A stretch of 64,000 nucleotides of DNA from an uncultured Algibacter sp. (GCF_947490405.1 NZ_CANLGU010000005.1:62001-126000); one strand, 5' to 3'; numbered from the stretch's first letter, positions 33,761-43,748 are shown. Notes: generated from the sequence alone by a model not told the origin. Program-made: numbers and translations.

Positions 33761-34501
33761 TCAATGCTTATCAAAAGCCTTAACTCCAGCCTCTATTCTG
33801 GTTTTTAGATAATTTTTACGCGGTACAATTGGGCAAGAGTATTTATCATTATATGCACAATAGGGATTGTAGGCTTTATTAAAATCGATAATCATAGTAC
33901 TGCCTTCTGGGATTCTAGCATCTATATAGCGTCCGCCACCGTAGCTTTCTAGTCCGTTGGTTTCATCTAAAAATGGTAAAAACAAATAGTTTTCGTAGCC
34001 TTCTTTTTCTATTAGTCCTTGGTTTTGGTAAATATTCAACTTAAACGATTCTCCTTTTAAATTGAATGTTAACTCACCGTATTTTACATATATTGGCCTT
34101 CTAGCGGTAGTAGTTTTCATTTTAAAAGGCTTTTCGTTGGGTGTTCTTTTAAAATTGGCTATAACTACATAGGCTGAATCGAATTTAAAAAAATCTAAGC
34201 TTTCAAAGTTTTTTCTATCCTTTTCTTTTAATGGAGATTTACTAGCATCTTTATAATCGGAATTTATTTCCTTTTGGAATTCGGTTTCGCCTTGTATTGG
34301 GCGTTTTTTTTGTGCGCAACTTGTGCTTACTATTACTAAAGCAAGTATTACTGAAAAAAAACCTTTATCTATTGCTAGCTGATATGCCCGCGTTAGGGAT
34401 TGTAGAGGAAAGCCCACAGCGACGCAGGAGCGAGGACTTGGAACGGAAAGCCCGACCCCTTGTGGGCAACGCCCAAATAATTTTATAGCTAGTTTTCTCA
34501 T
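33761..34501 (-). CDS. DUF1684 lipoprotein with a repeat-derived N-terminal insert
   Basis: The DUF1684 domain fills about residues 80-240: KYGELTFNLKGESFKLNIYQ, GGGRYIDARIPEG and DFNKAYNPYCAYNDKYSCPI are diagnostic. The lipoprotein signal (GFFSVILALVIVSTSC, Cys62) starts only near residue 47. Residues about 7-43 are the translation of a REP-like element inserted in frame. Removing 114 bases would restore MRKLAIDKGFFSVILALVI, a normal signal. The ATG overlaps the preceding gene's stop (TAATG), and no other in-frame start lies between the insert and the lipobox. Export may be impaired. Confidence 0.85.
   Translation of the reverse strand: MRKLAIKLFGRCPQGVGLSVPSPRSCVAVGFPLQSLTRAYQLAIDKGFFSVILALVIVSTSCAQKKRPIQGETEFQKEINSDYKDASKSPLKEKDRKNFESLDFFKFDSAYVVIANFKRTPNEKPFKMKTTTARRPIYVKYGELTFNLKGESFKLNIYQNQGLIEKEGYENYLFLPFLDETNGLESYGGGRYIDARIPEGSTMIIDFNKAYNPYCAYNDKYSCPIVPRKNYLKTRIEAGVKAFDKH
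34388..34474 (-). repeat. REP-like element, copy 3, inserted in a coding sequence
   Basis: On the minus strand it runs from GGGCGTTGCCCACAAGGGGT to ACAATCCCTAACGCGGG. It is flanked by the 5-base direct repeat GCTAG at 34374-34378 and 34488-34492, which looks like a target-site duplication. The inserted length including one GCTAG is 114 bases, exactly 38 codons. Confidence 0.75.
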
Positions 34502-35028
34502 TAGTTCTCTGGATTAAAAGATGGGTTTAAATTGTTTTGATACATCTGTAATAAATCGTTTGAAAAGGTATCAAAAGTTTCTTCATTAGCAAATGATTTT
34601 ATTTTTTCTGGATCGAAATTGCCTTGTAGGTAATAGGCAGTGGTTTCGGTTTCTGAGCTGGCAAAAATAATAACGTCTGTAACTACTACGCCTACCTCTC
34701 CAACTGAAATGATTCGGGTATTGGTTGCATCGTTTTTTCTGAAAACATCTGTAAATCCGTTGTTAGTTACAGCATTCATTTCTGTGATTAGACTCTGGCG
34801 CTTAAATGTATTTATGTTTTCGAATTTTATGTATTTAAAATCTGAAATGTTGCCAATAGCATGTTTAACTTCTGGCGAAATATTGCTTAAAACCGCTTTC
34901 ATGAAATTAGGTACTTGGAATGCTGTTACACCCAAGTCTGCCTTATGGTTATTATAGAAGCTTTGAAAGCTGCTTCCGCAGGAAAACATTAAAAAACATA
35001 GGCTTAATACAATTATTATTTTCTTCAT
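34501..35028 (-). CDS. DUF4252-like lipoprotein
   Basis: The 175 residues start with a lipoprotein signal (lipobox MFSC, Cys17; FLMFSCGSS). The body fits DUF4252 by memory, with two alpha/beta halves (VPNFMKAVLSNISPEV and ISDFKYIKFENI). Function is unknown. Its TAA overlaps the ATG of the DUF1684 gene as TAATG, so the two are translationally coupled. Confidence 0.7.
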   Translation of the reverse strand: MKKIIIVLSLCFLMFSCGSSFQSFYNNHKADLGVTAFQVPNFMKAVLSNISPEVKHAIGNISDFKYIKFENINTFKRQSLITEMNAVTNNGFTDVFRKNDATNTRIISVGEVGVVVTDVIIFASSETETTAYYLQGNFDPEKIKSFANEETFDTFSNDLLQMYQNNLNPSFNPEN

Positions 35029-35073
35029 TTTAAAAAATTACATTTCAAAAATACAACTTACGATTATTTTATC

Positions 35074-35245
35074 TAGCTTTGGAAAATCAAAATAAACAAA
35101 AATGCGTAATAACGTCACTATTTATAGAAAGCAATGGACCTCTTGTTTAAAGACAAGTTGTTGGGCTATTTATTTATTGTGGTGATATAGATATAAAATA
35201 TTGCAATAATTTAAAAAGTCCGACTTCACAGTCGGATTTTTTTTT
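35074..35245 (+). ncRNA. Candidate short transcript with a 27-codon ORF
   Basis: TAGCTTTG (35074-35081) fits the -7 consensus, and a strong terminator ends at 35245 (see 35216). Between them an ORF at 35102-35185 starts MRNNVTIYRKQW and contains two Cys, ending WAIYLLW. Whether the RNA or the peptide matters is unclear, and no family was recognised. No -33 TTG was found. Confidence 0.35.
35216..35245 (+). terminator. Terminator between divergent genes
   Basis: AGTCCGAC pairs with GTCGGATT around TTCACA, followed by ten T. No annotated plus-strand gene precedes it, so it implies a separate short transcript. Confidence 0.85.
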
Positions 35246-35301
35246 TGAAAAAAAATTCAAATTAATTATCAAGTATGTAGAAAACTGAACAACTAGAACT
35301 C

Positions 35302-36507
35302 ATGAAAACTTTATTTAACAATTACCTAAACACCTTTAAAGGATTATCAAAAGAAGTATGGTGGCTTGCTTTAATTACACTTATTAATAGAGCTGGTACC
35401 ATGGTCATTCCTTTTTTATCATTATACCTAACAGAAGATTTGCAGTTTACTTTGGGAAATGTTGGTACCATTATGATGTGTTTTGGTTTGGGTTCTGTGG
35501 CTGGTTCTTGGCTTGGAGGTAAACTTACTGATACTATTGGCTATTATAAAGTTATGGTTAGAAGCCTTGTGAGTACAGGTATCCTTTTTATTGCTTTGCA
35601 ATTTCTAAATACGTTTTATACGCTTTGTTTGGGTATATTTTTAGTAATGCTTGTAGCAGATATGTTTCGTCCCGCTATGTTTGTGGCACTTAGCGCTTAT
35701 AGCAAACCTGAAAATAAAACACGTAGCGTAACGCTTATTCGATTAGCTATAAATCTAGGGTTTTCTGCAGGACCTGCTGTTGGCGGGCTAATTATTACCA
35801 CGCTTGGTTATAGTGGCTTATTCTGGGTTGATGGTATTACTTGTATATTGGCTACAGTAGTACTTTTTATAGTTTTAAACCCTAAAAAATCTAACGTTTT
35901 GGATGACGTTGTGGTGGCTAATCCAGATTCGGCTTATAAAGATAAAGCGTTTACTATATTTCTAGTTGCTATGTTTTTATTTGGCGTTATCTTTTTACAA
36001 TATTTTTCTACCATGCCTATATACTATAGAGAAGTACATATGCTATCTGAATTAGAAATAGGCCTTCTTTTAGGTGCTAATGGGTTTATTATTTTCTTGC
36101 TAGAAATGCCTCTAATAAAATGGTTGGAAAACAGTAAATTCTCTAAAACAAAACTCATGTTGTTTGGAGCCGTATTAACAGCTGCTAGTTTTATTATTTT
36201 AAATATAACAACATGGTCGGGTATTTTAATTGTTGGTATGTTTTTAATGACTATTGGCGAAATGATTGCCTTTCCGTTTTCTAATGCCTTTGCTATGGAA
36301 CGTGCTAAAAAGGGAAATCAAGGTGAATATATGGCATTGTATTCTATTGCATTTTCTATGGCACATATTTTCGGACACAAAGCTGGAATGCAAATGGTTG
36401 ATGGCTGGGGCTTTGATAATACATGGTATATGGTAACACTTATAGGCGGTTTTTGTGTACTTTTATTACTTATTTTAAAAGCACACTTAAACTTAAAACG
36501 TAGTTAG
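35302..36507 (+). CDS. MFS multidrug-type transporter
   Basis: The 401-residue inner-membrane transporter has about twelve hydrophobic helices. The motif between helices 2 and 3 is GSWLGGKLTDTIGYYKVM, the MFS motif A form G-x3-D-x2-G. RLAINLGFSAGPAVGG matches motif C of drug:H+ antiporters. The substrate is unknown. It ends one or a few bases before ypdA and probably shares its message. Confidence 0.88.
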   Translation: MKTLFNNYLNTFKGLSKEVWWLALITLINRAGTMVIPFLSLYLTEDLQFTLGNVGTIMMCFGLGSVAGSWLGGKLTDTIGYYKVMVRSLVSTGILFIALQFLNTFYTLCLGIFLVMLVADMFRPAMFVALSAYSKPENKTRSVTLIRLAINLGFSAGPAVGGLIITTLGYSGLFWVDGITCILATVVLFIVLNPKKSNVLDDVVVANPDSAYKDKAFTIFLVAMFLFGVIFLQYFSTMPIYYREVHMLSELEIGLLLGANGFIIFLLEMPLIKWLENSKFSKTKLMLFGAVLTAASFIILNITTWSGILIVGMFLMTIGEMIAFPFSNAFAMERAKKGNQGEYMALYSIAFSMAHIFGHKAGMQMVDGWGFDNTWYMVTLIGGFCVLLLLILKAHLNLKRS

Positions 36508-36514
36508 GTTGAAA

Positions 36515-37474
36515 ATGACAGACGTATTAATTATTGGAGGCGGACCAATTGGAATAGCTTGTGCCTTAGAGTGTAAAAAACAGCATTGGAATTATATAGT
36601 TATTGAAAAGGGAGCGTTAACCAACTCCCTTTTTAACTACCCGAAGCATATGACGTTTTTCTCAACTTCAGAAAAATTAGAAATTGATAACATTCCGTTT
36701 ATTAGTAAAAACCCCAAACCCAACAGGGATGAAGCTTTAGAGTATTATAGGCGTGTAGCTACATCAAATAAAATTAACATTAACTTATTTGAAACTGTTG
36801 AGAACCTACAAAAAGTACAGAATACGTTTGTTGTAAAAACAAACAAATCATCTTATACCTCTAGAAAGATTATACTTGCAACAGGGTTTTATGATATTCC
36901 AAACTTATTAAATATTCCAGGTGAAACGTTACCCAAAGTAACACATTATTACAAGGAAGCGCATCCGTATAGCATGCAGCATGTTGCTATTGTTGGCGCC
37001 AGTAATTCGTCTGTTGATGCGGCATTAGAAATTTGGAGAAAAGGTGGTTATGTAACCATGATTATTCGTGGTGAAAATATTGGAGAGCGTGTTAAATATT
37101 GGGTACGTCCAGATATTATTAACCGGATTAAAGAAGGGCATATAAAAGCCTATTACCATTCTGAAATTACCGAAATAAAAGAAAACGAAATAACTTTTAA
37201 TTCGCCTGATGGTAAAAAAACAATAGCCAATGATTTTGTAGTAGCACTAACAGGTTATAAACCTAATTTTGAATTATTAAATCAAGTGGGAATTTCGCTT
37301 TCTAAAGATGATAAAAAATTACCCTACTACAATCCTGAAACTATGGAAAGTAATGTAGAAGGTGTTTACCTTGCTGGAGTAATTTGTGGTGGTATGGAAA
37401 CACATAAATGGTTTATTGAGAATAGTAGAATTCATGCCAAATTGATTGCTTCACACATTGAAAACACCCTTTAA
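36515..37474 (+). CDS. ypdA: YpdA-type bacillithiol disulfide reductase
   Basis: The 319-residue FAD/NAD(P)H oxidoreductase opens DVLIIGGGPIGIACALE (FAD Rossmann motif). A second Gly-rich site, VAIVGASNSSVDAALE near residue 160, binds NADPH. The YpdA group shows FNYPKHMTFFSTSEKLEI early in the protein. It would reduce bacillithiol disulfide, implying that this organism may use bacillithiol; the synthesis genes are not in the window. I take ATG 36515 rather than TTG 36509. Confidence 0.87.
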   Translation: MTDVLIIGGGPIGIACALECKKQHWNYIVIEKGALTNSLFNYPKHMTFFSTSEKLEIDNIPFISKNPKPNRDEALEYYRRVATSNKININLFETVENLQKVQNTFVVKTNKSSYTSRKIILATGFYDIPNLLNIPGETLPKVTHYYKEAHPYSMQHVAIVGASNSSVDAALEIWRKGGYVTMIIRGENIGERVKYWVRPDIINRIKEGHIKAYYHSEITEIKENEITFNSPDGKKTIANDFVVALTGYKPNFELLNQVGISLSKDDKKLPYYNPETMESNVEGVYLAGVICGGMETHKWFIENSRIHAKLIASHIENTL

Positions 37475-37515
37475 GTATAGTATGAAACCGTTTTTTAAAT
37501 CAGATATTAAAAACG

Positions 37516-37959
37516 TTATTTTATGGGAATAACTTCCTTTTGCTTAACTACCCTGGATAAAACAATTTGAGTTTTTGATTCTCCATAAATAATTAAATTA
37601 TCAATAAAAGCTTCTAAATGTTTATTATTTTTTAAAACCACTTCCATAACTATATTTTCGTCTCCAGTAATTCTATAACAATTTATTACCTCATCAAAAG
37701 TTTTCACTTTCTCCAAAAATGGTTTTAATTTCCCCATAAAAGCACGTAAAGTAATAATAGCTTTTAACTGATATCCCATTTCAAATGGTGAAACCAGTGC
37801 TTTGAAACCTTCAATAACTCCCATGTCTTCCATCTTTTTAATGCGCTCTGAAACTGCTGGAGAACTTATACCAACTTGCCTTCCTATTTCGGCATTAGAT
37901 AGTCTAGCATTTAGTTGTAAGCACTTTAAAATCTTACTGTTAATCGAATCCAAAGTCAT
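37516..37959 (-). CDS. Lrp/AsnC family transcriptional regulator
   Basis: The 147 residues begin with a winged HTH (LDSINSKILKCLQLNARLSNAEIGRQVGISSPAVSERIKKM) and end with the RAM ligand domain (about 65-140; IITLRAFMGKLKPFLEKV, CYRITGDENIVMEVVL). Lrp-type proteins respond to amino acids or related metabolites as dimers to octamers. It is divergent from the 38082 gene with 122 bases between them. Confidence 0.93.
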   Translation of the reverse strand: MTLDSINSKILKCLQLNARLSNAEIGRQVGISSPAVSERIKKMEDMGVIEGFKALVSPFEMGYQLKAIITLRAFMGKLKPFLEKVKTFDEVINCYRITGDENIVMEVVLKNNKHLEAFIDNLIIYGESKTQIVLSRVVKQKEVIPIK

Positions 37960-38033
37960 TTAAAGAATTTCGTTGTAAAATATTTAATTATTAAAGCAAA
38001 TATACATATTTACTTTAAAATCTAAAGAAGAAT

Positions 38034-38056
38034 CTCACTACTTGTGAGTAATTTTG
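38034..38056 (+). promoter_or_regulatory. Promoter with adjoining dyad for the 38082 gene
   Basis: TAATTTTG (38049-38056) fits the -7 consensus. Directly ahead lies the dyad CTCAC-TACTT-GTGAG (38034-38048), well placed for a repressor or activator. The divergent Lrp gene is an obvious candidate regulator, by inference. Confidence 0.4.
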
Positions 38057-38081
38057 ATAAAATTGCTTATTGATTTAGAAG

Positions 38082-38477
38082 ATGTTACACAATACCCCAC
38101 CAAATCTATCGGATTTACCGGTTTATCAAAAAGCCTTAGAGATTTTTGCGCTATCGCAAAACATATCTACATATCTAAATCATGATCTATCTAATTTAAA
38201 ATCAGACGGCTCAGAAGATTCAAACATTTATTTTTCTGGAGATATTGTACAACAATCGGTCTCTTTAGTTCCTGAAATTATGAATGCAGAAATGGAACGT
38301 TCCTCTGAAAAAAAACATAAACATTTAGCTTCTCTAAGAAAACTAACAAATAAGCTATACAAAAATTCGTATCGTTTAGAGAAATCGAACAGTAATGGTA
38401 AAGACTTTTTACCTATTCTTAGAAGTGAGTTAAAAAAGTTTAAAAAACTTCAAAGTACTTGGATGCTTACTTTGTAA
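38082..38477 (+). CDS. Hypothetical helical protein
   Basis: The 131-residue cytosolic protein is rich in Lys, Ser and Leu and predicted largely helical. The start DLPVYQKALEIFALSQNI recalls the first helix of four-helix-bundle (23S rRNA intervening-sequence type) proteins, but the match is partial. The centre has DIVQQSVSLVPEIMNAEME. The function is unknown. It is divergent from the Lrp gene and convergent with a lipoprotein gene 6 bases away. Confidence 0.6.
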   Translation: MLHNTPPNLSDLPVYQKALEIFALSQNISTYLNHDLSNLKSDGSEDSNIYFSGDIVQQSVSLVPEIMNAEMERSSEKKHKHLASLRKLTNKLYKNSYRLEKSNSNGKDFLPILRSELKKFKKLQSTWMLTL

Positions 38478-38483
38478 AATCGC

Positions 38484-38912
38484 CTATATTTTTTTAAATT
38501 TTTGTCCACACCCTTCTATACATTGATACCACAAAATTAAATTACCACTTACAGGTAAGTCAAAATACACTTTAGCTGAACGTGAACTACATGTATTTGG
38601 AATAATTTCACCATCATATTGAAAATCATTGTTAGAATCTGTATTCAACATATAACTTCCAGTCTCTTTAGCCCCAACTTCAGAAGATATAAAACATAAT
38701 TCACCATTTATTACAACAGTATTATCACTAAAAAACTCAATAATTCTTTCACTATCTATAGATTGAAAATCGCCACTTCCATCACCAGGATCTAGATATT
38801 GCTCAATAAGTTGCCATTTTCCAACTAATTCGGTTTCGTCTGAAGGTTTAGCATCGTCTGATGAACAACTTAAAAACACTAAGGTTAAAATAGTAAATAG
38901 TAACTTTTTCAT
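38484..38912 (-). CDS. Lipocalin-like lipoprotein
   Basis: The 142 residues start with a lipoprotein signal (lipobox LSCS, Cys16). The domain has the lipocalin-like pattern: LVGKWQLIEQYLDPGDG at its start, RIIEFFSDNTVVINGELCF, and a C-terminal LILWYQCIEGCGQKFKKI. Three or four Cys may form disulfides. Its role is unknown; such lipoproteins are abundant on flavobacterial outer membranes. Confidence 0.7.
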   Translation of the reverse strand: MKKLLFTILTLVFLSCSSDDAKPSDETELVGKWQLIEQYLDPGDGSGDFQSIDSERIIEFFSDNTVVINGELCFISSEVGAKETGSYMLNTDSNNDFQYDGEIIPNTCSSRSAKVYFDLPVSGNLILWYQCIEGCGQKFKKI

Positions 38913-38989
38913 TTTAATAGGTTTTCTTTTTTAGTAGATGACTTAAATTGGGAATGGTTGCGTATTTTGGATAATAAAACTAAAATCTA

Positions 38990-39245
38990 GCTTATTTAAC
39001 ATTTATTGATATCCTGAGAATGTGCTAGTAATAAGTGATTCTCTCACTTTTCTAAAGCAAAAAAAGCACCAATAATCTTAACTTACGTCTAATAGATCCC
39101 GAGACAACGCTCGGGATAAGCGATTCACTCACTTTTTCTGAAATAGAAAAAGCACCAATAATCTTAACTTACATCTAACAGATCCCGAGACAACGCTCGG
39201 GATAAGCGATTCACTCACTTTTTCTGAAATAGAAAAAGTGGTTCT
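38990..39245. repeat. 86-bp tandem repeat, about 2.5 copies
   Basis: Two near-identical 86-bp units (39065-39150 and 39151-39236) follow a degenerate partial copy (about 39028-39064). Each holds the hairpin CCCGAG-ACAACG-CTCGGG and a second perfect hairpin, CTTTTTCT/AGAAAAAG (10 bp with flanking bases in the last unit). The array lies immediately 3' of the IcmF stop. Spacer-like variable sequence is absent, so it is not CRISPR. Confidence 0.8.
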
Positions 39246-39249
39246 CTGC

Positions 39250-42200
39250 TTACATATTTCTACGATACTGCCCTCCTACTTCAAACAAGGCTTTAGTAAT
39301 TTGCCCTAAAGAACACACTTTACAAACTTCCATTAATACTTCAAAAATATTTTCGTTATTAATCGCTTTTTTCTGTAAATCTTTTAACAACTGCGAAGTA
39401 TCATTTACTTCATGAAGATTTTTAAGGGTTTTTATTTGAAATTCTTTCTCCTCTTCCGTAGCTCGTATAACTTCCGCAGGTAAAATTGTTGGCGACCCTT
39501 TACTACTTAAAAAGGTATTTACTCCTATAATTGGGAACTGCCCATTATGTTTTAAGGTTTCATAATACAAACTCTCTTCTTGAATTTTTGAACGTTGATA
39601 CATAGTTTCCATAGCTCCTAATACACCACCACGTTCAGTAATTCTATCAAACTCTAATAATACAGCTTCCTCAACCAAATCGGTTAATTCTTCAATAATA
39701 AAAGAGCCTTGTATAGGATTTTCATTCTTAGCTAAGCCTAACTCTTTATTAATGATGAGTTGAATAGCCATAGCACGACGCACTGATTCCTCTGTAGGTG
39801 TGGTTATAGCTTCATCATAAGCATTTGTATGTAGTGAATTACAATTATCGTATATGGCATAAAGCGCTTGAAGTGTGGTTCTTATATCATTAAAATCAAT
39901 TTCTTGAGCATGTAAACTTCGTCCTGATGTTTGAATATGGTATTTAAGCATTTGTGCTCTTGCATTTGCACCGTATTTATGCTTCAAAGCCTTTGCCCAA
40001 ATTTTACGGGCTACGCGACCAATAACAGCATATTCTGGGTCTATTCCATTAGAAAAGAAAAAAGATAAGTTGGGTCCGAATTTATTAATATCCATCCCTC
40101 GACTTAAATAGTATTCTACGTAAGTGAAACCATTTGATAAAGTTAAAGCTAACTGCGTAATTGGGTTTGCACCAGCCTCGGCTATATGATATCCAGAAAT
40201 AGAAACTGAATAAAAGTTTCGCACATTATTTTCTATAAAATATTCTTGTACGTCTCCCATCAAGCGCAAAGCAAATTCTGTAGAAAATATACAGGTATTT
40301 TGAGCTTGATCTTCTTTTAGTATATCTGCCTGAACAGTTCCCCTTACTTGAGCAATAGTTTTTGTTTTTATATCTTGATAAGTAGCTTCAGGCAATACTT
40401 GATTACCAGTTACACCAAGTAACATTAACCCAAGGCCATTATTCCCTTCTGGCAACTCACCATTATATTTTGGGCGTTCTTTATCCTTATAAATTTCAAC
40501 TATTTTGGCTTCAACTTCTTTTTCTAAAGCATTTTCTTTGATGTAAATTTCGCACTGTTGGTCTATAGCGGCATTCATAAAAAACCCTAACAACATTGGC
40601 GCAGGCCCATTAATTGTCATACTTACCGAAGTCATTGGGTTAGCTAAATCAAAACCAGAATACAGTTTTTTGGCATCATCCAAACAACAGATAGAAACAC
40701 CTGCATTACCAATTTTACCATAAATATCTGGTCTGTAATCAGGATCGTTTCCATAAAGTGTAACACTATCAAAGGCTGTTGATAAACGTTTTGCAGGTAA
40801 TCCAGCACTCACATAATGAAAACGCTTGTTAGTTCGCTCTGGCCCGCCTTCACCTGCAAACATTCTCGCTGGATCTTCTCCTGTACGTTTGAATGGATAT
40901 AAGCCAGATGCAAATGGAAACTCTCCAGGAACATTTTCTTGTAAACACCATGTTAGAATATCTCCCCATGCTTGGTATTTTGGTAGTGCAACCTTAGGAA
41001 TTTGTGTATGCGATAAGGATTCTGTTTGCGTTTCAATTTTGATTTCCTTGTCTCTTACCTTAAAGGTATAAATGGGATTTTTGTATTTGCTTACTTTTTC
41101 ATTCCAGCTTGTAATAATTTCCCAATTGTGTGGGTCTAAGTCGAGTTTTATTCTATCAAATTCAGAAATTAATAGTTTTATAAAATCTTTATTATTGTCC
41201 TGAACTTGTTTTAATATCGCATCATTATTTAAAGCTAATTTTCCAATAAAAGACCTTTGGACTGTGCTCAAGGTAACATTAGCTACTGAGCAAATCGTTT
41301 TAAAAACTCCATAAAGCTTTTGAGCAACTTCCGCTTGTTCTAGGGCTTTTGCATCATAAGCGCGATTATTCTCGGCTATCTCAGACAAGTATCGTGTTCT
41401 AGCTGGCGGAATTACAAAAATCTTTTCACTCATTTCATTTGAAATAGTGAATGTTGATTTCAAATCTGAATCCGTTTTTTCAACCAGCTTGTCCATAACC
41501 GCTTTGTAAAGCGTGTTCATTCCTGGGTCATTAAACTGAGACGCAATGGTACCAAAAACAGGAAGGTCTTCTTGTGGAGTATCCCAAAGGTTGTTATTAC
41601 GCATGTATTGTTTTTTTACATCTCGTAAAGCATCAAGCGCCCCTCTTTTATCAAACTTATTTATAGCTACTAAATCAGCAAAATCTAGCATATCAATTTT
41701 TTCGAGTTGCGTTGCAGCTCCAAATTCAGGAGTCATAACATAAAGTGACACATCTGAATGTTCAATAATTTCTGTATCGCTTTGCCCAATTCCAGAAGTT
41801 TCCAGAATAATTAAATCGTATTCTGCAACTTTTAAAACTTCAACGGCTTCGTTAACATGTTTAGACAAAGCCAGATTGGATTGACGTGTAGCTAAACTTC
41901 GCATGTAAACCCTAGAATTATTAATAGAGTTCATTCTAATCCTATCGCCTAACAAAGCGCCACCTGTTTTTCTTTTAGAAGGATCTACGGAGATAATACC
42001 TACCGTTTTCTCAGGAAAATCAATTAAAAAACGTCTCACTAACTCATCAACCAAACTAGATTTTCCAGCCCCTCCTGTACCCGTAATTCCAAGAACTGGA
42101 GTTTTTGAATTTTCATTTTTAGAATGAATTTCATCTAAAATATTGTTCGCTATTTCAGGAAAATTTTCAGCAGAAGAAATCACTCTTGCTATAGATTTTG

Positions 42201-42687
42201 GGGTTTTATTTTTTAGAGTGTCTACTTTAATATTTAATATATCGCCTATTGCAAAATCAGATTGCTCAACCAAATCGTTAATCATACCTTGTAATCCCAT
42301 TTCTCGACCATCGTCTGGTGAATAAATTCGAGATATACCATAATCCATCAAATCTTTTATTTCGGAAGGCAAAATAACACCGCCACCACCGCCAAAAATC
42401 TTGATATGTTCCGCACCTCTTTCTTTCAAAAGATCAAACATATACTTAAAATACTCATTATGCCCACCCTGGTAAGAGGTTAAACATATAGCATTCACAT
42501 CTTCTTGAATAGCTGTATTAACTACCTCTTCAACACTTCTATCATGGCCCAAATGAATAACCTCAACCCCTGTAGCTTGAATTATTCGTCTCATTATATT
42601 TATAGACGCATCATGCCCATCAAAAAGTGATGCTGCAGTTACTATCCTAACTTTATGCTTTGGCTTATAAATATCTTGTTGATTCAT
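39250..42687 (-). CDS. icmF: Fused isobutyryl-CoA mutase (IcmF-type methylmalonyl-CoA mutase family)
   Basis: The 1145 residues combine three parts. The N-terminal B12-binding domain has DGHDASIN near residue 23. A MeaI-like G-protein chaperone has Walker [11 protein letters not shown] near residue 205 and NKFDKRG later. The large mutase domain follows from about 560 ([35 protein letters not shown]-like [13 protein letters not shown]). IcmF interconverts isobutyryl-CoA and n-butyryl-CoA, and some members act on pivalyl-CoA, using adenosylcobalamin. The G domain guards cofactor loading. It is a single gene, with a tandem repeat array right after its stop. Confidence 0.9.
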   Translation of the reverse strand: MNQQDIYKPKHKVRIVTAASLFDGHDASINIMRRIIQATGVEVIHLGHDRSVEEVVNTAIQEDVNAICLTSYQGGHNEYFKYMFDLLKERGAEHIKIFGGGGGVILPSEIKDLMDYGISRIYSPDDGREMGLQGMINDLVEQSDFAIGDILNIKVDTLKNKTPKSIARVISSAENFPEIANNILDEIHSKNENSKTPVLGITGTGGAGKSSLVDELVRRFLIDFPEKTVGIISVDPSKRKTGGALLGDRIRMNSINNSRVYMRSLATRQSNLALSKHVNEAVEVLKVAEYDLIILETSGIGQSDTEIIEHSDVSLYVMTPEFGAATQLEKIDMLDFADLVAINKFDKRGALDALRDVKKQYMRNNNLWDTPQEDLPVFGTIASQFNDPGMNTLYKAVMDKLVEKTDSDLKSTFTISNEMSEKIFVIPPARTRYLSEIAENNRAYDAKALEQAEVAQKLYGVFKTICSVANVTLSTVQRSFIGKLALNNDAILKQVQDNNKDFIKLLISEFDRIKLDLDPHNWEIITSWNEKVSKYKNPIYTFKVRDKEIKIETQTESLSHTQIPKVALPKYQAWGDILTWCLQENVPGEFPFASGLYPFKRTGEDPARMFAGEGGPERTNKRFHYVSAGLPAKRLSTAFDSVTLYGNDPDYRPDIYGKIGNAGVSICCLDDAKKLYSGFDLANPMTSVSMTINGPAPMLLGFFMNAAIDQQCEIYIKENALEKEVEAKIVEIYKDKERPKYNGELPEGNNGLGLMLLGVTGNQVLPEATYQDIKTKTIAQVRGTVQADILKEDQAQNTCIFSTEFALRLMGDVQEYFIENNVRNFYSVSISGYHIAEAGANPITQLALTLSNGFTYVEYYLSRGMDINKFGPNLSFFFSNGIDPEYAVIGRVARKIWAKALKHKYGANARAQMLKYHIQTSGRSLHAQEIDFNDIRTTLQALYAIYDNCNSLHTNAYDEAITTPTEESVRRAMAIQLIINKELGLAKNENPIQGSFIIEELTDLVEEAVLLEFDRITERGGVLGAMETMYQRSKIQEESLYYETLKHNGQFPIIGVNTFLSSKGSPTILPAEVIRATEEEKEFQIKTLKNLHEVNDTSQLLKDLQKKAINNENIFEVLMEVCKVCSLGQITKALFEVGGQYRRNM

Positions 42688-42831
42688 TCGTAAAAATTCT
42701 CAGTTTTAAGTGATGCAATTTACGAAATATTCAAAAAAATCAATCAATTGTAAATGATTATATAAAATTTAAATCATCACAATCTTAAACGTCATTTTTA
42801 AACTAATTTTAGCACCGAATAATTATACTCT

Positions 42832-43686
42832 ATGAACAAGATTACCATTTTAATACACTGCAAAGACAGACCTAATATTATTGCATCTGTAACTAATTTT
42901 ATTGCCAAAAATGGTGGAAATATTGTTTACATAGATCAGCATGTTGATAGAGAGCAAGATATTTTCTTTATGCGCTTAGAAAGTGAATTTACATCTGAAG
43001 TTTTCTCAACTGAAAGTTTCAAGTTGGCTTTTAAAAGTGATTTAGCTGATACTTTTGAAATGAAATGGCGTGTTTATTCCTCTGAAAAAAAGCCGAAAAT
43101 GGCACTTTTTATATCAAAATACGACCATTGTCTATATGATTTATTAGGACGCTATAATTCAGGTGAACTTAATTTAGAAATTCCATTCATCATAAGTAAT
43201 CACAAAGATTTAAAGCCTATAGCTGATAACTTCAAAATACCATTTTTTCATATTCCAGTTACTAAAGATACTAAACAACAAGCTGAAGACGAACAACTGG
43301 AACTATTACAAAAACATAATATAGATTTTATTGTGTTAGCTAGATACATGCAAATTGTATCTAGTAAACTTATAGACAAGTACCCAAATAAGATTATTAA
43401 TATTCATCACTCTTTTTTACCTGCCTTTGTTGGAGCAAAACCTTACCATTCTGCTTATAAGAGAGGTGTTAAAATTATTGGAGCAACAAGTCACTATGTT
43501 ACTGAAGAATTAGATGCTGGACCGATAATAGAACAAGACGTTACAAGGGTTACGCATGCACATGCTATATCAGACTTAATTACAAAAGGACGTGATCTAG
43601 AAAAAATTGTTTTAGCAAATGCCGTTAAGCTACACGCTAACAGAAAAGTAATGGTTTTTAATAACAAGACAGTAATCTTTTCTTAA
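42832..43686 (+). CDS. purU: Formyltetrahydrofolate deformylase
   Basis: The enzyme splits 10-formyl-THF into formate and THF, feeding purine synthesis and balancing one-carbon units. The 284 residues have an N-terminal ACT domain (ILIHCKDRPNIIASVTNFIAKNGGNI) and a C-terminal formyltransferase domain with the catalytic Asn-His pair in INIHHSFLPAF and Asp in TEELDAGPIIEQD. It is monocistronic. Confidence 0.94.
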   Translation: MNKITILIHCKDRPNIIASVTNFIAKNGGNIVYIDQHVDREQDIFFMRLESEFTSEVFSTESFKLAFKSDLADTFEMKWRVYSSEKKPKMALFISKYDHCLYDLLGRYNSGELNLEIPFIISNHKDLKPIADNFKIPFFHIPVTKDTKQQAEDEQLELLQKHNIDFIVLARYMQIVSSKLIDKYPNKIINIHHSFLPAFVGAKPYHSAYKRGVKIIGATSHYVTEELDAGPIIEQDVTRVTHAHAISDLITKGRDLEKIVLANAVKLHANRKVMVFNNKTVIFS

Positions 43687-43748
43687 CCCTCCCCAAAAAA
43701 AATTATGATTAAATTCACAAATTATGATTAACAAATGTTAATATTAGT

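Noticed and set aside
36509-36514. TTG start for ypdA
   Set aside because: The ATG two codons later gives the normal MTDVLIIGGG beginning of the family.
39028-39245. CRISPR array
   Set aside because: Units are contiguous 86-bp tandem copies without unique spacers, and no cas genes are present.
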